Shown here piece after piece: positions 34,701 through 47,398 of a DNA stretch of 64,000 bases. Made by a program: the position numbers and the translations under genes. Each line of letters starts with the position of its first letter. Positions within the stretch are counted from its first letter, which is position 1. Origin of the DNA: Aptenodytes patagonicus (taxonomy: Eukaryota > Chordata > Aves > Sphenisciformes > Spheniscidae); contig NC_134949.1 of the NCBI RefSeq assembly GCF_965638725.1, forward strand, positions 103,956,586 through 104,020,585. Direction: 5' to 3'. The notes beneath the pieces were generated by a model. The model was given only the letters and a program-made list of their open reading frames with translations. It was not told where the DNA came from and ran no database searches.

Positions 34701-35689
34701 TTTTGAGGACTTCCTAAAATAGGATCCAATGAAGTAGCTGGAAGGTGTGTTATAACTTGATGAATATGATAACTCAGGTTTTCTGTGCGGTGATCAGCCT
34801 GTCCCACGGCATGCCAGGCTGGAACATTTCAGTAGGAAAAGGGCATTTGTGGCTCAGGTGATGGGAGCAGGTTGCCCAGCTCATCCTCTGACAGCCTTGA
34901 ATACCCAGAGCCTCTTTGATGAGCGGAGTCAGAGTAGTGGTTTCCCTCTACATTCACCATTTGCTGGGGGTGCTCCAAAGCTCGCTGTGTATGGCTATTG
35001 CAGCGACTCTCAAACCTCTCACGGTCTTATGACTTTAAGGAGGATGGAGACATGCAGCTGGGACCTGTCTGGCAAGGTAAGTATTTGGCTTGGTGAGTCT
35101 CTCAGCAGGGAGGGAAGGTCAGTGTGAAACCTTCATGCTGTTAGTCGCTCAAAGCACGCAACCATCTGCACGACTATATTGACCAACTTGGTCCTGGTGT
35201 GACCCAAGACATGACCCCTGTGCTGTCCCCATTTGGGGCAGCCTGACCCCAAATTCCTCTGTGCCCTCTGCCTACCAGGGAGGGATCCCCAGCTGTCGCG
35301 TTGCTCTGATACCTCTGCATGGGGAGATGGGACAGCCCTGCCGGGGCATAGGTGGCACCTACAAGGGTTCCTACTCCTTCGCCACTCCTCCCGTGTCCCA
35401 GCCGAGTGCAAAGGCAGGCGGTGTGGGCAAGCAACAACCCAGGTCCCAGGGGTCACAGCAGTGCAGGTGCAGCCGCCGAGTCCTTGGGCCAGTGACAAGG
35501 AGAAAAAGTGTGTTGTTATAAATCTACAACCTGGTCTTAATAGCTTTGGACTACAGGCACATAGATTGAATTTCAGCCCTATATTTCACGGAGGTCACGT
35601 GGTGGCATGTCAAGGCGCTATAACTGAGCAGCCCTCTGATGGTGTGTTGGCCGTCTGGCAGGTGGACTAACTAGAGCAGTGAAATAAAG
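31789..35689. other. Unique DNA without a recognisable gene
   Basis: Short overlapping frames only. A strong splice-donor-like CAAGGTAAGT lies at 35073-35082 within a 92-codon plus frame (34849-35127), but I find no matching acceptor or protein similarity. An AT-richer patch at about 33,340-33,440 (CGTAATAATAACTATATCC, ACAATTATTGCATTGTG) could be conserved. Confidence 0.5.
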
Positions 35690-35880
35690 CGTAACAACAT
35701 GTAGGCTGAAGAACGGGAGAATTTCTTAGTGGTGAGATCAGGGCTGTAAAACAGCATCTTGGGGAACTGATGGAAGCTTCTCCACGATGGGGTTATTTAA
35801 AAAAAAGATTGGACAAATGCTAGATGGTGTATATTAGCCTAGTGGTGTAAAATCCTGGCAATTTTGTCAGAAAAAGGATG
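35690..35880 (+). mobile_element. CR1 LINE 3' fragment, plus strand (old)
   Basis: The text runs GAGAATTTCTTAGTGGTGAG, AGGGCTGTAAAACAGC, GGGGAACTGATGGAAGC, then a TTATTTAAAAAAAAGATTGG segment and GACAAATGC. This matches the order of the last coding part and 3' region of amniote CR1 elements as I recall them. It is diverged, and both ends fade out. The terminal octamer is not visible. Confidence 0.6.
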
Positions 35881-38800
35881 ACAGGGGGGCATGCTGTTCC
35901 ATTTTCAGCAACTTTACTCTGAATGTTGCTTACTTTCCTTTGGAGAGTTAGGATGAAGTTTGGTTTGTTATTTTTTTGTTCAGGAAGGGAAGGTTTCTTT
36001 AGCTGTTAATCCTATAGAAAAAGAAATTATTTTCATTCTGAAGTTTTAGCTTGTGCACTTTCTCGTGGACACAAGAGGGACTGGAGGAAGGTCACTTGCA
36101 CCCCGTAAGGATAACCTCACACAACACAGGTTTAGACATGCTCTGTGCTAGTTGTAGAAAAGGATGCCTCTCTGTGGTTGTCAGACATGGGGAAGGGGAG
36201 AGGGAGGAGGGCACGGATCAGATACACACCAGCTGGTGCACGGCGGAAGAGCGGGTACCACCTTGCTGGATGCTGCTCTGCAGCGGCTTCCTTTTGGGCT
36301 GCCCAGTTTCCTCCATACACGTCCCTACTGGAAAGCTGAAGCACAGCAGCAGGGCTGTTTTCTGCAGCCGTGCGCAGTGGACAAGGGAAGCAACAGCCCA
36401 GTGGTTAGGATTTCCCAGCCTTGATCCCCTGTGAAGCCATCCTTGATCACATCTGCCTTACCCTTCCTACCTGACCCTGTTTCTCAGATAGTCCCAGCAT
36501 GGCCTTTCCCAGCCTGTGCATGGTGTCGCCAGCTGGTATCAGCTCAGCCAGGGGGAAAGGCCAGCAGCAAGCATTTGGCCAGCGAGCAAAGGCAGCCCTT
36601 ACCCTAGCACTGGAAATGAAGGGTGTTTCTCTCCAGCGATAGCCTCCTTCAGTCCACAGCCTGTTCCTGACTCTCCTCCCCTGTGTGATGGCAGCAAGCC
36701 CCTAGATTTCTGGACACCCTGCCACAGCAGCTGGCTCTACCAAGCCCAGCAGCGGTGCTGTGCCCTCTGCAGGCTGCAGGGACCAGCCCCTGGCCCTACA
36801 TGCTTGCTTGCACCTTATGTCAGTGGTGGCACACGAGACCTCTGTTTGGGGTGGCAGCTGGTCAGGACCAGGCGGGAAGAGGCCAGCCCTGCAGAGCCTT
36901 TCTGGGGCATGCACAGTGAGTGCGATCTTTGCCATCTCTTTTTGAGAAACGCCTTTTCCTCCGTGTGAATCCAGAGGTAGCATCCCTGGCCCTGGCGGTC
37001 CCCGGGGACTGCCTGTGGGACCACGGCAGAGCAGAGGAAGGTGCCCCTCACCCCAAGGAGCCTGTCTGGGTGCGTGTGTTGGGGGGAGCTCAGTCCTTGG
37101 TATAAAATGATGAGCTGGTAATAAATATTCAACTTATTTAGAATTGCAAATACCAGGGGAAGGAAACCAGTAAACAAAAGAGGCCGCAATCAGCATCCTG
37201 GCTAAAAATCAGGAATGCCGAACTGCAGTGATGGACACAGGAGGAACAGAAGGCAGCAAGTGGCCAGCCAGACCTGTGCGCTAGCAATTAAACCAAATTC
37301 AAGTCTGAGAAAGCAAAAACTCAGAAGGAAGCTGCTTAAGTTAGGCTCTTCTTAATGAGAGGCAAATACACTAGAAAATATTGCCTGCTAACAGTATTCG
37401 TAAGCTGCTCCCAAGATGTTTTGATTAAACCGCTGTTGTCTTTCTAGTGTACTAATGGTTTTTAATCTCTCTTGATGCCTTGGGGCAATGGGTCTACTGA
37501 TTCACAGCAGCTTGGTGAGCTGAAACTTGTCCCTGGTGAATGCATCTCTCATGCCAGAATCACAGCTTTTAATTTTTTAAAATGTGAGTTTTTAGCAAAG
37601 GGAGAACCCTTAGCATGTGAGCAGGGTGTAACTGCTGCAATGCTGTGTGCCTGAATATGAAGGGAGGTCCTCTGGGAGAGAGACACATACTTCTCCTTGG
37701 GGTACACTGAATTACAATGCTGGCACTATTTCACCGCTGGACAAAATCTAATTGCACTTTCCTGCCTAGCTGACGTGGTGGGGAGGAGCAAGGTGCCATG
37801 CCTCCGGCTGCTCCTGTGCTGACCTGCCAGAAGTGGGCACAGACCCACAGGGGTTGCACAAAGCAGCTGGCAAAGGAAGGTCAGACCTCATCTCGGGGGG
37901 GCTTCACACCTCTCCGACAGCCGCAGGGAGTGATGCCGGGGTGGTGGGTGGTGCTGGGGGACCGCCACTACCTCTTCCCTCGCATAAGGCCCCTCATAAG
38001 TGGAGGAGGTCCACTGTGCTCGTCAAAGCACTGGGGGCAGAGGCGCCACGTGGGGAAGCATGGGAACGGGGTTGCAGCCGTGCCACAGCTGGGATTGCTG
38101 TGGGAGTGAACTGCAGGTGTTTGGCACAGAGGCTTTGTGCCGATCTCTCCCCTTTACGTTTCCCTTCTTGCCAGCAGTTATGGGATGGACCCAAGCCTTA
38201 ACAGGGCTTCTCGTGTGTAAGAAGTTTGGCTTCATCTTCCTTATGAGCATCATCTGATTGTGCCACCCAGGTAGTTCATGGGCACTGTTCTGGCTATTGC
38301 AGTTTTTAGTTAGGAGATGGGACATGAGGGGGCTGATTTCTGGTGTTCAGTGGCCCTCACGTCACACAAGACTGCTGGGAGATGAGGGCAGTGAGTTGGG
38401 TTTGATTCCTGAGGAATCGATCTCCTTGAGCTGGGAAAGCAACCCCTTTCATGCCCTAAAGCCATGCTCTGGACTTATACCAAATTCGAAGCACACCAAT
38501 CTGTCTCCCAGCAGGCAGTGTCTTTTCGGTACTCAGCCTCCTACAGGGGTGTCTGTACCTCCCTCCCTTTACAGCCTCCCTTTTCCCCCCGTTTTATATT
38601 CAGCGTGCCTGGCCACCCTCCCTGCCATGTTGCTCCACTGACGGTGGGCAGCCAGGGCTCGCCACCAGCCATGACCCCTCCTTCCCAACTCATCCTGAAG
38701 CCTGCACCCAGCTCACCGTTCCCCCTCCGTGCAACTTTCTGGCTCCTCAGTTTCCTCCCCCAGCCTCACATTAGTGGCTTTTACAGAAAAATAGCTGGGA

Positions 38801-41474
38801 TGGGCTGGGAAGGGAGGGAAGGCTTTTCTGTCAGCAGGCATGAGGGGAAAGCTCTGCCTGCCAGCTCTGCCTGGCAGGGGCTTGCGCAGCACATGGTGTG
38901 GGCTCACCTCCCGCCTCCTGTCTGGGCTGGGCACCAGGGAGCATCCCTGATGAGAGCAGACAGTTCCTCCGTCCTCTGGGTACAGTAGCTGCTTGTTGCT
39001 TGCGGAGATCGAAAACATATTAAAGTACGAAACTGCTGCACTAGTCATTTTCCAATTCCCCACTCGGAGAACTGGCTTCCCTGGAAAATAGGTCACTTAC
39101 ATAAAAAGCACCTTATTATCACACCACAGCGGTGAAGGAAAGAGATGGCTCGAGAGACACTTTCATTTCAAGCCCCTGTTCCTGGGTACTTAGATATTTC
39201 TGGAAAATTGACCCTTTGGGCTGCAATTTCTCATGCTTGTTTTCAGCCATAAGGTGAATTTCAGGACCTCGTTCCCTCCACCGAGCTAGACGAAGTTAGG
39301 GAAGAAAACGTGTTACGTCTTAACCCTTGGGAGGGCGGTGCATCCAAACTCACCACTTTCTGTGGGGACTGGGGTGAGCCCTTATCCCCGATTTTTTTAT
39401 CAAGGGTGGGGAAGACTCGTAGAGACAAGTAGCCTTGTGTCCTCCCACCTCCTCCTGCAGTAACCTGCTGCCTCCCACCCTCCCCAGATATTCATTTGCT
39501 TTTCTCATCTAACTTGTAGTTGCATTTAGCCCTCCCCAGGATGGGAAATAGTCAGTGAAGGGCAACTGGAGGAGGAGGGTTGGGGAGAAGAGTTCATGCT
39601 GAGCCTGAGGGCGCTTGCGATGTGGAAGGGGGCAAAGGGACCGTAGGGACATGCCCTTGTGAGGAAGGGAGAAGGTATCCAGTTTTCAGTAAAGGCACCA
39701 GAGCTGAGGGAGGGGAAGTGGGTGGGTAGAAAGAAAGGAGGGACTCACTGAGGGCATGTGTGTCTGGCCTCGGAGTCAGGTTTTCTCAAAAGGGAAAGGG
39801 GAGGGCTCTGGTGAACAGCTTTGGCTTGGCTCACTTCAAAGCAGTGATATCAGCAAAATGCTCAGCTTTCCTCTGAAAGAAAGAAGCTCTGGCTTTGGGG
39901 AACCAGCTGACTGAGAGACTCCAAAAGGCAATACGCACCTCCTTGGTCCTGGGCTGGGTGCTATGTTCTGCCTCCATTTCAGTTGGGACATTCAAGTGCT
40001 GTAAACCTGACAAGAGAAAGCACGGAGGGTTTCCTCAGCCTCTCCATTTTAATGTTGCTGACTCCAGCCTTGGCCAGCATCCGTTTCCCCCCACTATGCT
40101 GTTCAGGCTGTGGAAGAAGGCACCTTCCTGGCAGACTTGTACTCAGCGAGGCAGGCGGAAAGGGGACAAGGTGTGAGGGAACCCCCAAAAGAGGAGGATG
40201 AGGAGCGGGGAAGTGGAAGGAGGAATGGGATGGAGGAGGACGGGAAGGAGAGGATGCGATAACGTGGGCAGACGGGGTGGGGGGACTGTGGGTAACAGCA
40301 CAGCGAGAAGCCTGTGGAGACTTGGAAGCCAGGGAGGGCAGATGGAGAATGGGCCAACCAAAGAGCAGATTGCCGGCCCCCCACCCTTGCCAGCGCAGCT
40401 GCCCCAGCCCGAGGAGGAGCTCGCTGCCCTGGCATGCCATGGACAGCATGGCTCCCATGCAGTGGGGGATATCCCTGCCACCGACACCATTGCGAGATGG
40501 GGGCAGAAGGCCTGGTGTCTTGGCACAGAGGAGGTGCTTCCAAAAAATATTAGCAATTATCTTCGCAGCAGCCGCAGCCAGTGAGCAGGAGTAATTTACA
40601 TAGTAAGAGCTGGGAGATAGATGGCTCTTTAAACCAGATCTGTCATTCCCAGCTCTCTCCCCGTCTCTGATGCTTTGATGTTCCTCTTTGAAGAGCTCTC
40701 TTCGCTTGCTATTCCTCACTCCCTTGGTGCTGCTCCAGCTCTCCAAATGCCTTTCTCTGTCTTTCTGCCTGTGTGCCTTTGCTGCTGCCCTGGTACGCCT
40801 GCGTCTCGGCAGGAAGGACGCAGAGCGAGTGACAGCTGGCACCCTGAAAGCCAGCGCTGGCAGGGGGCTGCGGGGAGGGAAAGCAGGCTCCGGCAGGCAC
40901 CGAGGCATTTGTTCAGCACGAGATCTAACGCGCCATCAAGGAGGGCAATGTGAAACAATAACAGCAATAATGCCAAGCAGCTTTCAGTCACTGTGTTGGC
41001 ACCTGATGGGGGATCCAAGCGTTCAACCCAAAGGTACAAAAAGACGGAGGTGAGTGGGGGCTGGAGCCTGGGAGTTCCTGGTTCTCCAGCCCTTCAAGGG
41101 CACTGTGGGCTTCCCAGTATTTCATGTCTCACTCCACCTCTGTCCCTGGTAGGTTCAAGTCCCTGGAAAGGGAAGGAAAGGAAGAATAGACTCATGTGAG
41201 AAAAATGTTTTTGGGTGGTTGAAGTTTTAGGAGGGCTGGACACTCGGTGAAACGGGCCAGAGGCTCTTCTGAGTGGCAGCGGACATCAAGAAGTGTGCCA
41301 CAGCAACAAGGACCAGACCAGAGGGCCCTATCTGTGAATGAGGCATAGGGGAACAGAGAGGGGCAGGTGGGTTAGAAGGGGTAAGTCTGGGGACAGTTTT
41401 ATAAATCTCAAACTAGAGGCTGAGTATAGCATGAGAGACCACACAGCTGGAGAGCATAAGCCTGTGCTGAAACT
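35881..41474. other. Unique DNA without a recognisable gene
   Basis: Contains the longest open frame of the window (309 codons, minus, 39979-40908), which is low in similarity to anything known and overlapped by frames on the other strand. A plus-strand purine-rich patch lies at about 40,185-40,262. An AT-rich, CpG-poor stretch at about 37,095-37,150 and another at 40,535-40,650 could be conserved non-coding elements. No transposon is recognisable. Confidence 0.5.
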
Positions 41475-41700
41475 AAGGCCTTGTCTATATGCAGTAGTTT
41501 TACCAGATACTAAGGTGTAGCTACTCAGGTGGGGTTTTACCTTGCTGCAACCCACCTTCTGCCCCGAGCTCTTACATCCCAGGGTGCCAGTGACTGAGGG
41601 TTTGGGTTTCTTCAGTTTAGCAAAAATCCCTTCACAAGCTGCATAAGCTAAACCAAAAAAGGCACTCTAATCCCAGAAGTAGTGTCTATTCAGGTTCTTG
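41475..41700. mobile_element. Possible non-autonomous DNA transposon relic
   Basis: It begins with AAGGCCTTGTCTATATGCAG and ends with a GCATAAGCTAAACC...AAGTAGTGTCTATTC stretch. Many old amniote hAT-like elements begin near AGGCCTTGTCTACAC and contain AGCTAAACC-type text near a GTGTCTACAC-like end. The two ends pair only weakly as inverted repeats and I see no clear target duplication, so the assignment is tentative. Confidence 0.4.
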
Positions 41701-44349
41701 TTAAGGGATAACAGCTGAAAGAGGCAACAGCAGTGCTTTGGTTTCACCACGTATGTTGATGAAAGAGTAAAGGGGCCTCAGTATAACTCTTTTCACATAA
41801 AGGAGATCCCTTGTGTGTGAACTTTGTAGCCCAATGGTGTGTTAACATCTCAGGATCACCTAACGGGTAAAGCTGGAGAGCAAACAACTGTCACCGAAGC
41901 ATGGACACGTACAAATGTTCTGCTGCTGGATATCTCATTTGTAAGATATTTTGAAAGGTTCCTGCTTTTGAAATAAAAATTATTGCGGTGTATGCCCTGT
42001 ACATGCAGAAATCCTAGTTCTGCCTACTACTTTTAGAGGTACTTATGTCTATGTTGACTTTGAGAGCTGCACTTGAATTCGGGCTCAAGGTCCCAGGGCC
42101 AAAAGGTATGAAGCAGATGTTTTGACTGCAGGGACTAAGCAAGAGTTTCTATTTCTAGTGCCAATTGGACAGTGCCAATCCAGCCTAAATATCCACCTGC
42201 CTAGGACAGCACATGTCTCCTTGCATCCCTGTCAAGAGCCTCAGACTTTTTTGGCATCACAGCCCACCTTTCCAAAAGCGGGCTCTGTCTTTGTAGGGCC
42301 ACTTTGAAGTGTGCTAAAGAGGTTTTTTAGCTCCTGAGACAGGACAGAAAGCTGCTTAGTAGCTCTCAAAAAATAAATGCATCCCTTGCAGATGAATTGC
42401 CCTGAACCAGAGACTGCCTTTGAAGACACTGGGCAGCATCAGGAAATGTTGTGAGCGGCCTGTAGTTTGTAAGCAAGGATCTCAGCCCTACGCAGCGGAC
42501 TCGGGAACACACATCCCTTGTGGCGAACAGAGGCAGGCGGAGGCAGTCCATGCCTCATCTCCCTCCCCGGCCACGCTCGCAAGTAGGATTTCTGTTTCTG
42601 CTCTCTGATGTAAGCAGTTTGATTGGTTTCAGTACACCCCTGGGTTCACCAGCTTGGAGGGATAAAACGCCAGCTGTACTCTGAATGCTCCGGCTGTATT
42701 CCCTGCTGCTAGCCATGCTGCAGGGTGTCATCGCTGTTTCTCAGACCCAGGTTTGTGTAGTTTGCTGGCTAAGCTGTGCTTGCAAATGCAGCAGAGGGGC
42801 TGTTTCCCCTTCCAAATCTTTCTTCTGGCACAAAAAAGTGCTGCTTGACCACACGTGGTTAGGCACAGTACAGCCAGTCACCATGGAGGTCAGACACCGT
42901 GGTGGTTTGTGGAGGTGGGTGAGGAGCACAGGCGCTAACAATCAGCAGGCTTTGAGCTCTTCGGGTTTCCTTTTTATTTTCTAAATAAGGACTATTGCAA
43001 GAAGAGGGGGTGGCGGCTGTTCAAGTGTGTGGCTGTCATCATTAGCACAAAAATCTGCCATGCTCAGAGACTGCTTTAATCAAAAAACATGTCAGGTTTC
43101 ACCTACAGGTTAGGGACCCTCCGTATGTTGCCGGCACTGCAAATTAACTCCAGCCTGGTACCCCAGGTAACCTGTTCTCCAGCAGTATAGGTATCCACAT
43201 GGCAGAGCAGCCACTAGTAGGGGAAGCGGCCCTTGGTTTATCTGGCACAAGCTGGTAGCCTGAGGAGCTTGATTTTCCCTGCCGCGGTGTTGGGGCATGA
43301 CGAGGGCAGAATCTGGCCTTGTGGTTTCACCCTGGAAAACAAAGGCAAGCTGCAGCATCGCTAAGGCAGCGTCTTGTATTCCTACCGTGATGCCTCGGGG
43401 CCAAATGACATCATCTATATGTAGGTTTGTGTTAGGAGCAATGCTTCAGGGGAGGCTCACGGGGACACCATTTATCACAAGTGCCCCCTGCGGTGGCCTG
43501 GTGAGGATCTCCCTGATGAGGGACTGCGGCAGCATGTCCAACAGGCTTGGGGCGCTGGGAGGGAGATACAGCACCGCTTCCTCCTTGCTTTTCTTATGTT
43601 TTTGCTGTGGCTCCTTCTCTCTTTCCTTTGGGTTGCAGAAGACTGGGGAGTTGTGCCCTTGGTGGGAAATGAACCTCTGTGTCCTGGACTCCTGGTGCCA
43701 CCTGGGAAGCAGAGGGCCAGTCCCTTCCCGACGTGTGCCCAGAGTCACTCGAGCTGACATTAAGGAAGGGAGATGGCTTGCTATAAACAGGTTGGTGAAG
43801 GAAAAGGATTATCCTTTCTCTTGTGAGTATTAGTGAATAAACGGGCTATGAGCACTGCCAAGTAAATCTACAATTTTTAGAAAAACGAGCACTCAGACAT
43901 TGTCACCTCACTTTAATCTCCTCTTGCCTTTAGTGATTATTTTCTCCTTGGCCATTGCACACTATCTGACTAGCAATAAGTACGGCTTACTCCACTGTTC
44001 TGGCTCAACATTAACTGTTAATGATGTAAAGCTGTATTAAGCCTGAGCTACTTTGATCATCTCATTCGAAACACCCCTTGAATGCCGTGGAACAAATTTC
44101 TCTGTAACAAGCTGTTGGTCAGTGGATTCATGCCTGCTTTGACTTGCCATTTTTGTCTTGAAAAAAAATTTTTGAGCTGAAAACTGTAGCTGTATATGTG
44201 TTGCAGGAACAGAAAATGCCTGAGACACACACTGACCTTCACTACACAAAGTGTTTTCATAAAGCTTACCTAGTCTTTAGAGGTCATCCTGCATTTTCAG
44301 TAAGGAGAGAGGGCCAGGACCCCAGCTGGCATAAATCAATGCAGCCTGC
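41701..44349. other. Unique DNA without a recognisable gene
   Basis: One 178-codon plus frame (43297-43833) has no recognised domain. A 103-codon minus frame overlaps it. No repeats of note. Confidence 0.55.
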
Positions 44350-44800
44350 CTAAGAAGGGCTGAATTCTTCAGCCGAGAATTTGCTGAATAGTTTTTGATA
44401 GAGGGCTATAAAATCAGAAGCAGCACAGAGAGGGTAAGCAGGGAGCATCCATTCCCTAGCTGTTGTCCTACAAGAATAAAGGGATAACAGCTGAAGTTAG
44501 CATGCTGGATGTTCAAAACAACAGGGAGCGATTCCTAGTACAAGGTGCCGTTAATCTGGGGAACTCCCTGCCACAGTATGCTCTGGGTTTATGTTGACAT
44601 GGTTCAAAAAGCATTTGGACAAACTCATGGAAATAATCTCCTAGGGCTATTAAACACAAGAAAAACATGCCTTCTTGCTCAGAAAACCCCTGAGCTGCAG
44701 GTTATAAGAAACCAGGGAGGAATACATTAAAAGAAGGATCTTGGGCTAGCTAGAGCACAGAAAAGCAGGTTAGCGAAACCAGTATGGGCCTTTTAGTGCG
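44350..44800 (+). mobile_element. CR1 LINE 3' region, plus strand (old)
   Basis: The order of CR1 ORF2 end plus 3' region is visible: AGAAGGGCTGAATTCTTCAG, then TTGATAGAGGGCTATAAAATC, then CTGGGGAACTCCCTGCCACAG. After these come GGTTCAAAAAGCATTTGGAC, AAACTCATGGAAATAATC, GGGCTATTAAACACAAG and a GGGCTAGCTAGAGC...CAGTATGGGCC ending. These correspond to known CR1 segments (EKRRLRGDM-like coding end, LPQDV-like segment, then the ATTAGCC/CTGGGCTAGATGG 3' part). Frames are broken. The terminal octamers are not preserved. Confidence 0.7.
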
Positions 44801-47398
44801 TGGCAGAAGGTGACATAGTAAGAGAATAACCTTCCTGCTCTTCCAAATTTTAGGATGATTTTAGGGAGGCAGTGGCACCACACAACTAAAGCAGCCAGAA
44901 ATTTCTCTCCCACTCCCTGAGATGGATTGCTTGGGCAAAGACCGGCCATGTTATCAGGGGCTAGTCCATCACCATGGACCTGAGAGAGCATCCCTGGCCA
45001 CAGCAAAGATTTCTTGCAGGCTTGCTGAGGAGGAGATGACGTTCAGGCCATTCGGACTCCCCCACCTCCTTCTGGGAAAGGACAGCAGGAAAGAGTGTTG
45101 ACATAACAGTGGAGGAGAGAGGAAGAGGAAGGCAATGAGTACAATGGCAAGGCAAACTCCTCCTGGGCAGGAACTGCAAGAGGGAATGAGCCACTGGCCT
45201 ACCTGTGGTCTGGCTCTCCTCCTGAGCGGGGTGTTGAGAAATATTAGCACCCAGTGGCCCAGAAAGCAGCAGCATCATGTTAAGGGGTGAAGAGGAAGGG
45301 CTGTGTGCAAGGACAGGCTCTACACTTGTTGTCACCCTGTCGTGAACTATCCAGAAATGAAGCTTCTCCTGGAGTGAAAGGAAGGTGAGAAAACAGAGGT
45401 GTTCTCCCTTCCTGAGCAATTCTGACCACCATATGGCGGTGAGAATTCTTGTCACCGTAATTAATTCCTTCCTGACATTGCTCTGGCAGGTGTCCTCAGG
45501 TCTGCAGGAGCAGGGCTGTCTTCTTAGCAGCTGCAAGGAAGTGGAGTAAGAAATAAGTGGCAGGGGGTTTTCTTCTGTTTTGCAGGCTAGCTGAGCTTGC
45601 ACGAGAAAGAAACATCTCTTGGAGGCAGAAGAGACTCTTCAGTCTCTGGCCCTGCAGGCTTTCTGAGGGACAGGGACTCCCTTTTCCCCCGCTGTGACTC
45701 CACCCCTGGATTATACCAAGATTGCTGAAGTTGACATTTTCATGCGAAGCAACTTGTGCATGGCACAAGGAAAGTAAGCCAAAGCAGAGCACCTATCTCA
45801 TGCAAATGTGACCTTAGTGTCCAGCAGGCACTTGACACTCCATTAAACAACTCTACCTGCAATTAAAATAATCTGAAATGAGGTTTTTAACTGATGGACC
45901 TTAGGCTTACAGCTCCAGAGGGACTAGTAAATGCATATGTTTTTCCCCTCTTGCCTTCTTTTGTGCCCCCTATAAAGGAGGGTTCTGCATGAGACTGAAG
46001 GAGGGAACAAAAGGCACTTTTTGATATTTTAACCCTTCTGTTTCTAGTGTAGCATAACCATCAACCCCCATCTCTGGATTTCTGGGTACTGCCGTGGTCC
46101 TTGCTCCCTGTGTTGTGTAGTATGGGGGGGGCAAATAGGCACGCAGGCCATGACTGAAGGCATTTCTGCTGGGATTTCCATGCCATGGCTCTGGTATCTC
46201 CTGGGGGCATGTTCTGTAATTGTGTGTTGATTTGGGGCTGGTTTCAGCTACAACCCAGACTTCTGATACAGCTGCTGTAGGCCTGAAAATCCTGAGTGCA
46301 CACAGCAAACTCACCTCTTCAGGGCGCATAGAGGGGACCAAGAGTAGGCTGGTGATCAGAGAGCCTGGCTTGGGATATGCTGGTCGTCCTGTGGCGATGC
46401 CTTCTTCCTATGTGGGGGCACAACTAGCTCTTGCTCTCTGCCTTTGCTGGCAGGTGCACCTATCTGAGAGGGCTCCAGTGGCTTCTGGCACGCAGGAGGT
46501 GTTAAGGGATGCTACGGGGCTCTGAGTCTATTCAAAGTGATACTGCTCACATTCCTGTACATTGCCAATAGCAAAGTCTTGCCTTGGCTGAGCTACCATT
46601 ATATAGGATTTTTAAGAAATGATAGATGAGATACTTCTTAAAAATGGCCAGTTCTTCAAAAGGGTCCAGCTTTCTACCTTTTATACAGAGTATTTCACTT
46701 TTATGAATTGAATTAGGGATTTTATTTTCCCTTCCCTTCATGTAATTCCTGTTTATTATACAACCTCTCCTTATTGACGTAGTATCTTTAGCTCATGCAT
46801 CATTTATTGTTATCTGAACAGTTACTGGAAAGTGTCCCTGGGTGAGCTCTAGGGAGGAACGGTTGCCTCACTAATGGAGGAAAAGTCTAACTACTTCCTA
46901 AATCAATTAACCTGAAAGGCCAGAAGACACATCCAGGCTGCTCTAAGCACATGTACATGCAGTGGTCTGTGCTGTGGGTAGCGGTACAGTACCCACAGAC
47001 ACACTCGTTACTCCCTGCATGTTCTCAGCCACGCTGACAGCCTGCTGAATGACATTTCCTACTCAGCACATATACATTCACTCCATACATCCCTACTGCC
47101 GCACGTGCACTCGTAACTCACAGCTCAGCAGATGCCGGTTCCCTGCCAGCAGCTGACCCACAGGGGACACATGCCTGTTCTCTAGCAGGCAGTTCAGCTT
47201 TCAGGCTCGAGCCATAAAAATTCATGCTGTTTGACTCTGGAAGTCCTCAAGGTAATGGTCACCTCATGCGCACACATACCCATATAATGCCTCTTTGTTC
47301 CTGCTCACTGCATGGATGAAAAGGCTAACTGCCTGCTGACAGACATCACTGCCATCGAAAGTAAAGGGGAATTTGGCTGAAGTCATTATTGCTAATCA
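44801..47398. other. Unique DNA without a recognisable gene
   Basis: A 213-codon minus frame (44961-45602) shows no recognised family. An octamer motif ATGCAAAT is at 45800-45807 in a CpG-poor stretch (45,780-45,900) that could be conserved. A small inverted repeat TGTGGGTA...TACCCACA occurs near 46,973-46,997. Confidence 0.5.

Noticed and set aside
39979..40908. 309-codon minus-strand open frame, the longest in the window
   Set aside because: Pro/Ser-rich, low-complexity translation without a recognisable domain. It is overlapped by several frames on the other strand, and GC-rich and purine-skewed DNA explains the lack of stops. No splice or promoter context was seen.
43297..43833. 178-codon plus-strand open frame
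   Set aside because: No recognised motif, and an overlapping minus-strand frame is also open. Nothing supports coding.
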